The notes beneath the pieces are model-generated. The model was not told the DNA's origin, did no database searches, and saw only the letters and a program-made list of their open reading frames with translations. From Candidatus Cibiobacter qucibialis (GTDB lineage Bacteria > Bacillota > Clostridia > Oscillospirales > Ruminococcaceae), in contig SAUS01000001.1 in the NCBI GenBank assembly GCA_004000625.1, positions 1-64,000 on the forward strand: a stretch of DNA of 64,000 bases. Direction: 5' to 3'. Within the stretch, counting starts at the first letter, position 1, and each line of letters opens with the position of its first letter. A program made the position numbers and the translations under genes. Below, in pieces: positions 1 through 9,901 of this stretch.

Positions 1-117
1 GTACGATGCGGGTACCGCAACCCGACATTATCGAGCATTTTGGCAACGCAGATGCCGTGCCGCAGCCGCCGGAGCGGTGCTTAAGCCACAAGGCGGGAAT
101 TGTGCGGTGTTGCCTAA
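1..117 (-). repeat. MITE-like repeat, copy A (partial)
   Basis: The segment matches, in reverse orientation, the repeat seen in full near 5754, 19657 and 29879. It keeps the inner block from 'gagcattttggcaacgcag' to the terminal GAATTGTGCGGTGTTGCCTAA, but its distal end (1-30) has diverged or been replaced. No open reading frame of note lies in 1-317. The gap therefore holds this repeat, a terminator at 129-159 and the promoter of the PadR gene. Confidence 0.75.
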
Positions 118-128
118 GCATCACTTTT

Positions 129-159
129 ATGCCGCAGGCTGTGTGCCTGCGGCATTTTT
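129..159 (+). terminator. Rho-independent terminator
   Basis: An 11-bp perfect stem (ATGCCGCAGGC / GCCTGCGGCAT) with a TGTGT loop is followed by a T run. It would end transcription coming from a gene left of the window. Confidence 0.8.
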
Positions 160-202
160 GCTGCCATTTTTGAAGTAGTGGGAAAGAACCAGATAAAATA
201 TA

Positions 203-233
203 TTGACTGACATAATATTATATGATATATAAT
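203..233 (+). promoter_or_regulatory. Promoter of the padR operon
   Basis: TTGACT (203-208) and TATAAT (228-233) are 19 bp apart. The spacer and flank are very AT-rich and self-complementary (TATATAATATATA). PadR-family repressors usually bind AT-rich dyads in their own promoter, so autoregulation is likely, but the operator itself is inferred. Confidence 0.5.
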
Positions 234-317
234 ATATAGAACAAAATAATACCGCCAGAGCCGCCGCCACACGCAGCGGCACTGCCGGGCTGATACAACA
301 GGGAAGGGGGCACCCAC

Positions 318-638
318 ATGAGCTTTACCACAGGCGCGGCGCTGCTGGATGCCGTGGTGCTGGCGGTCGTATCGCGCGAGGAAGAAGGTACTTATGGCTA
401 CAAGATCACCCAGGAGATCAAGCAGGCGCTGGAATTGAGCGAATCGACACTGTACCCGGTGCTGCGGCGGTTGCAAAAAGATGGCTGCCTGACCATTTAC
501 GATGAACTGTTCAATGGCCGCAACCGCCGCTATTACAAAATTACCCCGCTGGGGCGGCAGCAGCTGGCAGGCTACAAGGCAGAGTGGAAAGTTTACGCCG
601 CCAACATTGACCATATTTTTGGGGAGGATGCAAAATGA
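318..638 (+). CDS. PadR-family transcriptional regulator
   Basis: This 106-residue protein has the length and layout of a minimal PadR regulator: an N-terminal winged helix (about residues 8-80) with the family wing (GRNRRYYKITPLGRQQL) and a short C-terminal dimerisation helix. PadR proteins are usually repressors released by a ligand or by envelope stress. An AGGGGG ribosome binding site precedes the ATG. Its stop overlaps the start of the next gene by 4 bp, and that gene encodes a DUF1700 protein. PadR plus DUF1700 plus a DUF4097-like domain is a recurrent Firmicutes operon, so the regulator probably controls its membrane partner. The inducing signal cannot be read from the sequence. Confidence 0.9.
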   Translation: MSFTTGAALLDAVVLAVVSREEEGTYGYKITQEIKQALELSESTLYPVLRRLQKDGCLTIYDELFNGRNRRYYKITPLGRQQLAGYKAEWKVYAANIDHIFGEDAK

Positions 639-1852
639 AAAGGCAGGAATATATGCAGCAGCTGGCAGCTCTGCTGGCCGCAATGCCGGAAGCCGAACGC
701 CGGGATGCTCTGGATTATTACGAAGAATACTTTGATGCTGCAGGCCCCGAAAAAGAGGCCCAGACCATCCAGGAACTGGGCAGCCCCCAGAATGTGGCGG
801 AAAAGATATGGGAGGGTACCGGGGCACAGTCCGGCACGCCGATGCCGGATAACAGCATGCCAGAACAGGGCAACAGGCGCAGAAAAAGCACGGTGTGGAT
901 TGTGCTGGCTATCCTTGCAATTTTGATTGTTGTGCTGCTGGTGTTCAACGGCTCTTTCAAAATTGTGACAAAATATCAGTACAGCATTGCAGAGAGCGCA
1001 ACGGCAGAAGAAGTTCCCCCGCAGGAAACCACCGGGAAAGCCAATGGGGAAGCCGCCGGGGGAGCAACCGAAAATATGGACGAAAACACGGATGAAAATA
1101 CCGAAACAGCCATCACAAAGGAAAGTACAAAAAGCGAAAGCACCAACCGGTTGGAAAGCAGCACGATGACGCTGGATGCAAAGCAGGCCCAAACGATGGT
1201 ACTGGACCTGGACTGCGGCGAGGTTGCTTTTGTGCGCAGCAATGCAGCGGATGAGATAACACTCCGGTTTGAAAATTTCTATTCCGACTGGCTGGAGCGC
1301 ACCTTGGACGAGGATAGCTTTAAGGTGCAGTACAAATTGCCCAAAGACTATATTTCCGGCAGTGGCCCCACGCCCACGCTGAGCATCGCCCTGCCGGAGA
1401 TAGAACTGGAACAGATAGAGCTGAATCTGAACCTGGGCAGCGCCGACCTTGGTACACTGAAAGCCAAAAGCATACAGGCAGACCTTGCCCTCGGCAGCCT
1501 GTATGCGGATGAGCTGCAAACCGGGCAGCTGGATGCAACGCTTGCCCTGGGCAGTGCAGAGCTTGGCACCGTGCAGGCAGAGCGCGTGACGATTGAAAAC
1601 GCCCAGGGCGATGTGACGATCAGCCGCCTGGTGGGGGCCAGCCAGGTGCAGGTAACCGACCAGCTGGGCAATATTGCCCTGACCCTGGGGGAAAAGGCAG
1701 ACAGTTACAGCGTGCAGGCTGCATGCGGCCTGGGCAGCATTACGGTAAGCGGCGCCAAGCAGGCAAGCCCTTACAGCGCCAACAGCAAAGCAGCCAACGC
1801 TGTGATTCTGGATGCCGCGCTGGGGGATATTACCCTGAACTTTGAGGAATGA
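635..1852 (+). CDS. DUF1700 (HAAS) membrane protein with DUF4097-like domain
   Basis: The 405-residue protein starts with a cytoplasmic DUF1700/HAAS region (about 1-60, with alternating acidic helices and DYYEEYFDAA). It has one membrane segment (about 86-104), a low-complexity Thr/Glu/Lys linker to about residue 170, then an external repeat-rich beta region of DUF4097 type. That region contains the recurring pattern LGSxxLGT/LGSLYADEL expected of a beta-helix or adhesin-like solenoid. It overlaps padR by 4 bp and is certainly co-transcribed with it. Such proteins are thought to sense or stabilise the envelope and to signal to PadR, but the role here is inferred. No terminator with a T run follows; only a weak hairpin lies at 1892-1913. 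Confidence 0.8.
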   Translation: MKRQEYMQQLAALLAAMPEAERRDALDYYEEYFDAAGPEKEAQTIQELGSPQNVAEKIWEGTGAQSGTPMPDNSMPEQGNRRRKSTVWIVLAILAILIVVLLVFNGSFKIVTKYQYSIAESATAEEVPPQETTGKANGEAAGGATENMDENTDENTETAITKESTKSESTNRLESSTMTLDAKQAQTMVLDLDCGEVAFVRSNAADEITLRFENFYSDWLERTLDEDSFKVQYKLPKDYISGSGPTPTLSIALPEIELEQIELNLNLGSADLGTLKAKSIQADLALGSLYADELQTGQLDATLALGSAELGTVQAERVTIENAQGDVTISRLVGASQVQVTDQLGNIALTLGEKADSYSVQAACGLGSITVSGAKQASPYSANSKAANAVILDAALGDITLNFEE

Positions 1853-2029
1853 GCGGGGAAAAGAGCATCACATGTGCGGCATGCCGGAACGCGTTTGGAG
1901 CCCGTTCCAAACGGCGGATGGGTGCCAATGTGCAAAATGTTTTGATTAGTCATACTCTTGTGCCTGGCCATGGTGCAGTTTATACAACTTTTGCCCAAAA
2001 GGCCAAAAAAAGATTTAATACAACAAATT

Positions 2030-2058
2030 TTGCATATTGTACGCGAATGTGGTACAAT
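2030..2058 (+). promoter_or_regulatory. Sigma-A promoter of guaB
   Basis: TTGCAT (2030-2035), a 17-bp spacer and TACAAT (2053-2058) lie about 50 bp upstream of the IMP dehydrogenase start. No purine riboswitch core is recognisable in the short leader. Confidence 0.75.
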
Positions 2059-2106
2059 AACCAATAAGCAAATCAGGCAACGAAAAGGGTAAAGGAGAAT
2101 TGCGAA

Positions 2107-3612
2107 ATGGCGTATTATTTTAGTGAACCGTCCCGTACCTTCGGCGAGTATCTGCTCGTCCCCGGCTATTCCTCTTCGGAGTGCATCCCCACGGCTGTCA
2201 GCCTCAAAACCCCGCTGGTCAAGTACCGCAAGGGCGAAGAAGCCTGCCCTCTGACCATGAACATCCCCATGGTTTCGGCTATCATGCAGTCCGTTTCCGG
2301 CGAAAAGCTCGCCATTGCCCTTGCCAAGCAGGGCGGCGTTTCTTTCATTTACGGCTCCCAGTCTGTTCAGTCCGAGGCTGATATGGTTCGCCGTGTCAAG
2401 GCTTACAAAAAGGGCTTTGTCACCTCTGATTCCAACCTGCCGCCGGAGGCTACCCTGGCTGATGTGTTGGACCTGAAAACCCGTACCGGCCATTCCACCG
2501 TTGCCATCACGGCTGACGGCACCCCCCACGGCAAGCTGCTGGGCATTGTGGCATCCCGTGACTACCGCCTGTCCCGCATGAGCACCGATCTGAAAGTGAC
2601 TGAGTTCATGACCCCGCTGGATAAGCTGGTTACCGCACCGGCCAATACCAGCCTGCATGACTGCAACGATATCATCTGGGATAACAAGATCAACTCTCTG
2701 CCGCTGGTAGACGAGCAGGGCAACCTGCAGTATATGGTTTTCCGCAAAGATTATGATTCCCACAAGGAACATGCCAATGAGCTGCTGGATGCCAACAAGA
2801 GCTATGTTGTCGGCGCCGGCATCAATACCCGCGACTATGCCGAGCGCGTGCCCGCCCTGGTGGATGCCGGCGTGGATGTGCTCTGCATCGACTCTTCCGA
2901 AGGTTACAGCGAATGGCAGTCCCGTACCATCGCCTGGATCCGTGAGCATTACGGCGACAAGGTAAAGGTCGGTGCAGGCAACGTGGTGGACCGCGAGGGC
3001 TTCCTGTTCCTGGCAAAAGCCGGTGCAGACTTTGTCAAGATCGGCATTGGCGGCGGCTCCATCTGCATCACCCGCGAAACCAAGGGCATTGGTCGCGGCC
3101 AGGCAACCGCCGTTATCGAGGTTGCCAAAGCCCGCGATGAATACTATGAGCAGACCGGCATCTATATCCCTATCTGCTCCGATGGCGGTATTGTGCATGA
3201 CTACCACATCACCCTGGCATTGGCAATGGGCGCTGACTTTGTTATGCTGGGCCGTTACTTTGCCCGCTTTGATGAATCCCCCACGAACAAGCTGCGCGTT
3301 GGCGGCAACTATGTGAAGGAATACTGGGGCGAAGGTTCCAACCGTGCCCGCAACTGGCAGCGCTATGACCTTGGCGGTGCCCAGAAGCTGAGCTTTGAGG
3401 AGGGCGTTGATTCTTACGTTCCGTATGCCGGCCCGCTGGCCGATGGCGTGCAGACCACGCTGTACAAGGTGCGTTCCACCATGTGCAACTGTGGTGCGCT
3501 GTCCATCCCGGAACTGCAGCAGAAAGCCCGCCTGACGGTCGTTTCTTCCACCTCCATTGTGGAAGGCGGCAGCCATGACGTTATCCTGAAAAACAACCCG
3601 AACAATGTTTAA
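2107..3612 (+). CDS. guaB: IMP dehydrogenase
   Basis: The enzyme oxidises IMP to XMP with NAD+, the first committed step to GMP. The 501-residue protein has the two-part layout of the family: a TIM barrel interrupted by a pair of CBS domains (about residues 105-225). The catalytic loop reads [10 protein letters not shown] with the nucleophile at Cys320, against GPGSICTTR in typical enzymes. The substrate loop DSSEGYS (262-268) replaces the common DSSQGNS. The sequence therefore belongs to a divergent branch, but all key elements are present. GMP reductase is excluded by the CBS pair. A clear AAGGAG site precedes the ATG and the gene stands alone, 31 kb from the purine cluster of this window. 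Confidence 0.9.
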   Translation: MAYYFSEPSRTFGEYLLVPGYSSSECIPTAVSLKTPLVKYRKGEEACPLTMNIPMVSAIMQSVSGEKLAIALAKQGGVSFIYGSQSVQSEADMVRRVKAYKKGFVTSDSNLPPEATLADVLDLKTRTGHSTVAITADGTPHGKLLGIVASRDYRLSRMSTDLKVTEFMTPLDKLVTAPANTSLHDCNDIIWDNKINSLPLVDEQGNLQYMVFRKDYDSHKEHANELLDANKSYVVGAGINTRDYAERVPALVDAGVDVLCIDSSEGYSEWQSRTIAWIREHYGDKVKVGAGNVVDREGFLFLAKAGADFVKIGIGGGSICITRETKGIGRGQATAVIEVAKARDEYYEQTGIYIPICSDGGIVHDYHITLALAMGADFVMLGRYFARFDESPTNKLRVGGNYVKEYWGEGSNRARNWQRYDLGGAQKLSFEEGVDSYVPYAGPLADGVQTTLYKVRSTMCNCGALSIPELQQKARLTVVSSTSIVEGGSHDVILKNNPNNV

Positions 3613-3653
3613 GCTGTTCCGGGTTGGGGCACCACGGCCAGCAGAATTTGCGC

Positions 3654-3682
3654 TTGCAATCTGATAGGATTTGTGGTATTAT
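3654..3682 (+). promoter_or_regulatory. Promoter in the guaB-peptide transporter gap
   Basis: TTGCAA (3654-3659), a 17-bp spacer and TATTAT (3677-3682) form a good sigma-A promoter. The expected start near 3689 lies only about 14 bp before a terminator hairpin (3703-3732). This order suggests attenuated expression of the downstream transporter or a very short RNA. Confidence 0.55.
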
Positions 3683-3702
3683 AACCAACATGAGATGCAA
3701 AG

Positions 3703-3732
3703 GGGCAGCTACCAATACAGCTGCCCTTTTTT
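3703..3732 (+). terminator. Rho-independent terminator or attenuator
   Basis: A perfect 8-bp stem (GGGCAGCT / AGCTGCCC) with an 8-base loop is followed by six T. It ends guaB transcription. Because a promoter lies just upstream, it may also act as an attenuator in the leader of the transporter operon. A second hairpin (CAGGCGGT...ACCGCCTG, about 3747-3779) follows it. Confidence 0.8.
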
Positions 3733-3854
3733 GCACTTTTGCAGGTTCAGGCGGTAACATTGTGCGTTTTAACCGCCTGGGGCCGGGGGTTCAGCCCCAA
3801 AACAATCAGGGGCGCGGCAGAATGGCTGCGCCAATGTAAGAGAGGGAAAGAATT

Positions 3855-5537
3855 ATGAAAAAATTTGCCTGCGCTGCGCTGAGCACTGCACTGCTGGCCA
3901 GCATGCTGGCTGCCTGCGGCAGCTCCGCATCCACCACCCCGGCGGCTTCCTCCGCTGATACATCCTCCGATACCGGGGCATCTTCCACCGAAGCTGCCGC
4001 TTCCACCGGGGTTGCAGCAGATGGTTCGCTGCACGTTGCCATGAACACCGATATCCAGACGATGGATGTGCACAAGACCAACAACGACTACATGGTGCCG
4101 CTGAATATCTTTGACCGCCTGTTTGAGATCAAAACCAATGCGGACGGCTCCACTGAGCTGGAGAAGAGCCTGGTGGAAGACTACACCGTTTCGGACGACG
4201 GCCTGACCTATGATTTCACCCTGCGCAGCGGTGTTACGTTCTCTGACGGCACCCCGCTGACCGCCAACGATGTCAAGTATACCTTTACCCGTATGCTGGC
4301 CCTGCCGGACAGCGTGCAGACGGATTATGGCTCTGCCATTGCCGGTGCGGAAGCTGTGATGGATGGCACCGCAACCGACCTGGAAGGCATTCAGGTGATT
4401 GATGACACCCACTTTACCGTTACCCTGTCGGATCCGTTTGCCGGTTTCCTGTATGAGCTGGCAACCGCTTCCTGCTCCATCATGAGCGAGAAGAACGTGG
4501 AGGAAGCAGGCGACCAGTTTGGTATGGACTGCTCCAAGACCATCGGCTCTGGCCCGTATGTGGTCACCAGCTGGACCCGCGACAGCAGCATTGTGCTGGA
4601 TGCCAACCCCAACTACTGGGGCGAAAAGCCCAGCGTGCAGCATGTGGAAATTTCCATCGTGCCGGATTCTTCCACCATGAGCATGATGTTCCAGAACGGT
4701 GAGCTGGATATCCTGGACTGCGATTACATTGACGCTGCCGTTGTCAACTCTACCTACAAGACCCAGTATGCCGATGATATCGTAACCTCCAACCGTCTGG
4801 GCACCACCTACATGGCTCTGAACGAGAATGTGGAGCCGCTGAACGATGTCAAGGTCCGCAAGGCCATCCAGATGGCCATTGACCGCCAGACCATCCTGGA
4901 TACCGTGTATAACGGCGATGGCAGCCTGGTGGACGGCATTTACCCCAAAGGCCTGATCGGCTACACCGAGGATAACGAGGGTTGGCTGAAGTACGACCCC
5001 GAACAGGCCAAGAGCCTGCTGGCCGAAGCCGGTTACGCGGATGGCTTTACCATGGAGATTGCTGCCGATAACTCTAGCAGCGATTCCACTCTGCTGGTCA
5101 TCCAGATCGTGCAGCAGTACCTGCAGCAGATCGGGATTAACGCTGAGATCAAGAGCTATGACCCCGCCAGCTGGCTGGATCTGCGCAAGAGCGGCGATAT
5201 GGTCAGCTTTGTCAGCTCCTGGACGGCCGACTATAACGACCCGGATAACTTCATTTACACGTTCTTCGGTACCCCCGAAAAGAGCAATGTGCGCAGCCTG
5301 AACTACTTTAACACCGACGTTATGAGCCGTGTTGCTGCCGCCCGCGGCATTGTGGACGACACCGAACGCCTGACCGAGTACGCCGCGCTGGAAAAGCAGA
5401 TCGTGGAAGAGGACGCTGCATGGGTACCCATGTTCAGCCGTTCCCACCTGTTTGTTAAGGGCGACCGGATCGCCTCCTTCACCCCGCACTGGGCTGGTTA
5501 TAACGATACCCAGTATATCAACGTTACCTTGAAGTAA
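3855..5537 (+). CDS. Peptide ABC transporter substrate-binding lipoprotein (SBP family 5)
   Basis: This is the extracytoplasmic receptor of an oligopeptide/dipeptide/nickel-type importer. The 560-residue protein begins with a lipoprotein signal (basic start, hydrophobic core, lipobox LAAC with Cys21). A Ser/Thr/Ala-rich tether to about residue 55 and a full SBP_bac_5 fold follow (LEKSLVEDYTVSDDGLTYDF, then VRKAIQMAIDRQTIL in the hinge region). It is the first gene of the importer, but a strong terminator (5569-5606) and 530 bp of repeats separate it from the permeases. Receptor mRNA is therefore probably in excess. Ligand class is inferred from the downstream YkfC-like peptidase: short, possibly cell-wall-derived, peptides. 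Nickel or another ligand cannot be excluded. Confidence 0.88.
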   Translation: MKKFACAALSTALLASMLAACGSSASTTPAASSADTSSDTGASSTEAAASTGVAADGSLHVAMNTDIQTMDVHKTNNDYMVPLNIFDRLFEIKTNADGSTELEKSLVEDYTVSDDGLTYDFTLRSGVTFSDGTPLTANDVKYTFTRMLALPDSVQTDYGSAIAGAEAVMDGTATDLEGIQVIDDTHFTVTLSDPFAGFLYELATASCSIMSEKNVEEAGDQFGMDCSKTIGSGPYVVTSWTRDSSIVLDANPNYWGEKPSVQHVEISIVPDSSTMSMMFQNGELDILDCDYIDAAVVNSTYKTQYADDIVTSNRLGTTYMALNENVEPLNDVKVRKAIQMAIDRQTILDTVYNGDGSLVDGIYPKGLIGYTEDNEGWLKYDPEQAKSLLAEAGYADGFTMEIAADNSSSDSTLLVIQIVQQYLQQIGINAEIKSYDPASWLDLRKSGDMVSFVSSWTADYNDPDNFIYTFFGTPEKSNVRSLNYFNTDVMSRVAAARGIVDDTERLTEYAALEKQIVEEDAAWVPMFSRSHLFVKGDRIASFTPHWAGYNDTQYINVTLK

Positions 5538-5568
5538 TTTTTGGACAAAAAAAGTTACAAATAATGCA

Positions 5569-5606
5569 ATGCAGGCTGCGACCACAGGTTGCAGCCTGCA
5601 TTTTTT
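5569..5606 (+). terminator. Rho-independent terminator after the binding protein gene
   Basis: An 11-bp perfect stem (ATGCAGGCTGC / GCAGCCTGCAT) is followed by six T. It lies inside the importer cluster and would reduce transcription of the permease and ATPase genes relative to the receptor. An AT-rich hairpin (5628-5660) follows. Confidence 0.85.
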
Positions 5607-5713
5607 ATGTTATAATTTTAATGCTTGTATATTTTACAGCATAAAAGTGTAAAAATATACAGCCGCTCAAACAGACTGTCCATAAGGTAAAACTGCATTC
5701 TGCCTGGCAGGGA

Positions 5714-5744
5714 CCGTAGGGGCGCACATTGTGCGCCCACGAAC
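5714..5744. repeat. GTAGGG-headed palindrome
   Basis: CCGTAGGGGCGCACATTGTG is followed by CGCCC, giving an 8-bp perfect palindrome (GGGCGCAC at 5720-5727, GTGCGCCC at 5731-5738). The same palindrome recurs inverted at 34731-34747. Confidence 0.7.
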
Positions 5745-5753
5745 CTGAAAACT

Positions 5754-5932
5754 TAGGGCAACACCGCACAATTCCCGCCTTGCGGCTTAAGCACCGCTCC
5801 GGCAGCTGCGGCACGGCATCTGCGTTGCCAAAATGCTCGATAAGACATCCAGTATTATCTGCGCTTTTGGCTTGGCATCTGCCGCACCTCGCTCGCCGTA
5901 TCGGCACTTAGAATTATGCGGTATTGCCTTAG
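5754..5932 (+). repeat. MITE-like repeat, copy B
   Basis: A ~179-bp element bounded by near-identical inverted ends (AGGGCAACACCGCACAATTC and GAATTATGCGGTATTGCC). The interior is almost the same as in copies C (19657) and D (29879). It has no coding capacity and sits in the gap between the receptor and permease genes. Confidence 0.88.
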
Positions 5933-6064
5933 CGCTTTTTATAAAAGCGCTGTGCCGAAGCAACGCCTGCGGGGAAAATGATGTTCACCTGCACAGAGCA
6001 TGGTTTTAACCGATTGGCAGTTTGGAAACAGCGGCTGTGAGGGACAAAAGGGGAGTGACTCCGT

Positions 6065-6985
6065 GTGAAAAGCGTGATAAAGCGCATTTTGGGCACCATT
6101 CCGGTGCTGATCGGCGTGGTACTGCTCATCTTCATCATGCTGCGCATTGTTCCCGGCAATGCGGCGGCTATGCTGCTGGGTGAACATGTGGACCAGGCCA
6201 CCATTGACCGCCTGACTGAAGTGATGGGGCTGGATAAGCCGGTGATCGTGCAGTTCTTTGACTATCTGGCCGGGGCGATCCATGGGGACCTGGGCATCAG
6301 TTATAAATATAACCGCGCTGTTACCGATATGATCATAGAGGCGTTCCCCTACACGCTGGAACTGGCCCTGCTGGCGGCGCTGTTCGCCTGGGTGCTGGGC
6401 CTTGGCACCGGTATTATAGCAGCCATCAGGCAGAACAGCCTTGTGGACCACCTGTTCATGGGCGTTTCGCTGGCTGGCGTTTCCATGCCTATTTTCATGG
6501 TGGCGCTGCTGCTGCAATACCTGTTTGCCTTCAAAATCAAGGCATTCCCGCTTACGCTGGATGGTACCTTCCTTTCCATGATTCTGCCCGCCATTGCCCT
6601 GGGCTGGAACAGCGCAGGCAGCATTGCCCGTATGACGCGCTCCAGCCTGCTGGAAGTGATGCAGGCGGATTATATTGATACCGCCCGTGCCAAAGGCCTG
6701 CGCAAGCAGGCGGTCATTCTGGGCCATGCGCTCAAAAACTCCATGCTGCCGGTCATTACCATGATGGCATTGCAGTTCTCCGGCATGCTGTCCGGCGCAG
6801 TTATCACCGAGAGCATTTTTGCCATTCCCGGCATCGGCCGCCTTGCCACCACAGCAATCCAGAACCGTGATATGCCGGTGCTGCAGGGAACCGTGCTGTT
6901 TACCACCGTGCTGGTCATTGCAGGCAACCTGATTGCGGACCTGCTGTATTCTGTGCTGGACCCGCGCATCAGAAAGGAGGCATAA
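6065..6985 (+). CDS. Peptide ABC transporter permease, DppB/OppB type
   Basis: The 306-residue integral membrane protein has the expected N-terminal helix (about 10-30), a periplasmic loop (RIVPGNAAAMLLG) and a core of five further membrane segments. The cytoplasmic coupling loop includes YIDTARAKGLRKQAVILGHAL, the EAA-type motif that docks on the ATPase. It pairs with the next gene to form the translocation channel. Start is GTG at 6065, chosen because AAAGGGGAG lies just upstream. The AAGGAGG for the next gene lies in its last codons, so the two are translationally coupled. Confidence 0.9.
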   Translation: MKSVIKRILGTIPVLIGVVLLIFIMLRIVPGNAAAMLLGEHVDQATIDRLTEVMGLDKPVIVQFFDYLAGAIHGDLGISYKYNRAVTDMIIEAFPYTLELALLAALFAWVLGLGTGIIAAIRQNSLVDHLFMGVSLAGVSMPIFMVALLLQYLFAFKIKAFPLTLDGTFLSMILPAIALGWNSAGSIARMTRSSLLEVMQADYIDTARAKGLRKQAVILGHALKNSMLPVITMMALQFSGMLSGAVITESIFAIPGIGRLATTAIQNRDMPVLQGTVLFTTVLVIAGNLIADLLYSVLDPRIRKEA

Positions 6986-6988
6986 GCC

Positions 6989-7894
6989 ATGGCAGACGAA
7001 ATGTTGAAAAATGCCCAGCCGCAGGAATTGGAAAGCCAGATCGGCGAAGAGGACGGCCTGAAAGAACAGCTGCTGCGCATGTGCCGCCAGAACAAGCTGG
7101 CCGCCTTTTCGGCTGTGCTGATTCTGGTTGTCATCCTGATGGCGATTTTTGCTCCCGTTCTGGCCCCCTATGGTGAGGCTGAGCAGGACCTGATCAGCCG
7201 TTTGCAGGGCCCCAGCGCTGCCCACTGGTTTGGCACGGATGAACTGGGCCGCGATGTGTTCTCCCGTATTCTGTATGGTTCGCGCCTCTCGCTTACCATC
7301 GGCATTCTGCCCAGCATCATCTCGCTGGTGGTGGGCATCTTCTTTGGCCTGCTGGCCGGTTACTTTGGCGGCTGGGTGGATTATGTCATCATGCGCCTGG
7401 CGGATATCATGCTGTCCATCCCGTCCCTGCTGCTGGCCATGGTGGTTATGTACACCCTGGGCCAGTCCACCGTCAACCTGTTTATCGCGCTTTCCCTCAC
7501 CAGCTGGGCCAGTGTGGCCCGCGTGGTGCGCAGCCAGACCCTGAGCCTGAAGGAGAGCGAATATGTTGAGGCTGCCCGTTCGATCGGCGTCAGCAACGGC
7601 AAAATCATGCTCAAGCATATCCTGCCCAACTGCATTCCCTCATTGATCGTTCTGTTTACCCTGAATGTTCCCTCTGCCATTCTGTCTGAAAGCTCGCTGA
7701 GCTTTTTGGGCATCGGCGCACAGCCCCCGGCAGCATCCTGGGGCCTGATGGTCAACCAGTCCAAGCAGTTTTTGTTCACCCAGCCCTGGCTGGCCCTGGC
7801 ACCCTGCATTGCCATTATGATCGTGGTGCTGGCGTTCAACTTTTTGGGTGACGGTCTGCGCGATGTGCTGGACCCCTACATGAAGAACCAGTAA
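6989..7894 (+). CDS. Peptide ABC transporter permease, DppC/OppC type
   Basis: The 301-residue partner permease has a 35-residue charged N-terminal tail and a first membrane segment (about 36-58). It carries the family signature after it (HWFGTDELGRDVFSRILYGS), then five more membrane segments and the EAA loop EYVEAARSIGVSNGKIMLKH. It starts 3 bp after the previous stop and is followed by the two ATPase genes. Function is ATP-driven import of small peptides together with the products of 6065-6985, 7915-8901 and 8898-9878. Confidence 0.9.
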   Translation: MADEMLKNAQPQELESQIGEEDGLKEQLLRMCRQNKLAAFSAVLILVVILMAIFAPVLAPYGEAEQDLISRLQGPSAAHWFGTDELGRDVFSRILYGSRLSLTIGILPSIISLVVGIFFGLLAGYFGGWVDYVIMRLADIMLSIPSLLLAMVVMYTLGQSTVNLFIALSLTSWASVARVVRSQTLSLKESEYVEAARSIGVSNGKIMLKHILPNCIPSLIVLFTLNVPSAILSESSLSFLGIGAQPPAASWGLMVNQSKQFLFTQPWLALAPCIAIMIVVLAFNFLGDGLRDVLDPYMKNQ

Positions 7895-7914
7895 CGGCGG
7901 GGGAGAAGTAAAAG

Positions 7915-8897
7915 ATGGAAAATAATAATAATGTTCTGGAAATCCGCGGCCTGAACTCCTATTTCTTTACCGAAAAAGGCGTGGCCCCGGCGGTGGATGG
8001 CCTGGACCTGGATATTCCCAAGGGCAAGATCATCGGCCTGGTGGGGGAGAGCGGCTGCGGCAAAAGCATGACCGCCAAATCCATTATGGGCCTGCTGAAA
8101 TACCCCGGCCGCGTGGCGGGCGGCAGCATCCGGTTTGAAGATCAGGACCTGACCAGACTTTCGGATAAAGAGCTGCGCAAGATCTGCGGCAATGATATTT
8201 CGATGATCTTTCAGGAGCCGATGACCAGCCTGAACCCGGTGCTCAAGGTGGGCCGCCAGGTGCGCGAAACGCTGCTGGTGCATAACCCGACCATGAGCAA
8301 GGCGGAAGCCAAGCAGCGCGTGGTGGAAATGTTCCAGCGTGTTGGCATCCCCGAAGCGGAAAAGCGCTATGACTGCTACCCGCACGAGCTTTCCGGCGGC
8401 CTGCGCCAGCGCGTGATGATTGCCATGGCCATGGTATGCAAGCCCAAGCTGCTGATTGCCGATGAGCCCACCACCGCACTGGATGTGACAATTGAAGCCC
8501 AGATCCTGCGCCTGATGAAGGAGCTGCGGGACGAAACCGGCATGAGCGTGCTGATCATCACCCATAACATGGGCGTTGTGGCGGAAATCTGTGACTATGT
8601 GTATGTCATGTACGCAGGCAAGATCATGGAACAGGCCGAAACCTTTGAGCTGTTTGACCATACCATGCACCCCTATACCAAGGGCCTGCTGGATTCCATC
8701 CCGCGCATTGGCCAGAACGCCAAGCGGCTGCACACCATCCCCGGTGTGGTGCCCAACCTGCTGCACCTGTCGCAGGGCTGCCCGTTCAGCAACCGCTGCG
8801 AATATGCCACCGACCAATGCCGCACGGAAAAAGCGCAGCTGCATCCCGTTGCACCGGATCATCAGGTGCGCTGCTTCCGCTGTGAGGAGGAACATCA

Positions 8898-8901
<4 letters not shown>
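7915..8901 (+). CDS. Peptide ABC transporter ATPase, DppD/OppD type
   Basis: The 328-residue ATPase shows Walker A GESGCGKS (44-51), the ABC signature LSGGLRQR, Walker B LLIADEPT and the switch His in LIITHNMG. The C-terminal extension found only in oligopeptide-type ATPases is present, with the Cys-containing pattern [16 protein letters not shown]. It forms a heterodimer with the next gene product, whose start overlaps its stop by 4 bp. The ATG follows a GGGGGAGAAG site. Confidence 0.93.
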
Positions 8902-9878
<977 letters not shown>

Positions 9879-9901
9879 GATAACACAGTGAGGAAATAAC
9901 A

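Noticed and set aside
1849..2067. 72-codon frame between the DUF1700 gene and guaB
   Set aside because: It overlaps the guaB promoter, shows no family features and its codon use changes along its length.
1771..3576. 601-codon minus-strand frame opposite guaB
   Set aside because: It is the antisense of IMP dehydrogenase, without ribosome binding site or recognised domain.
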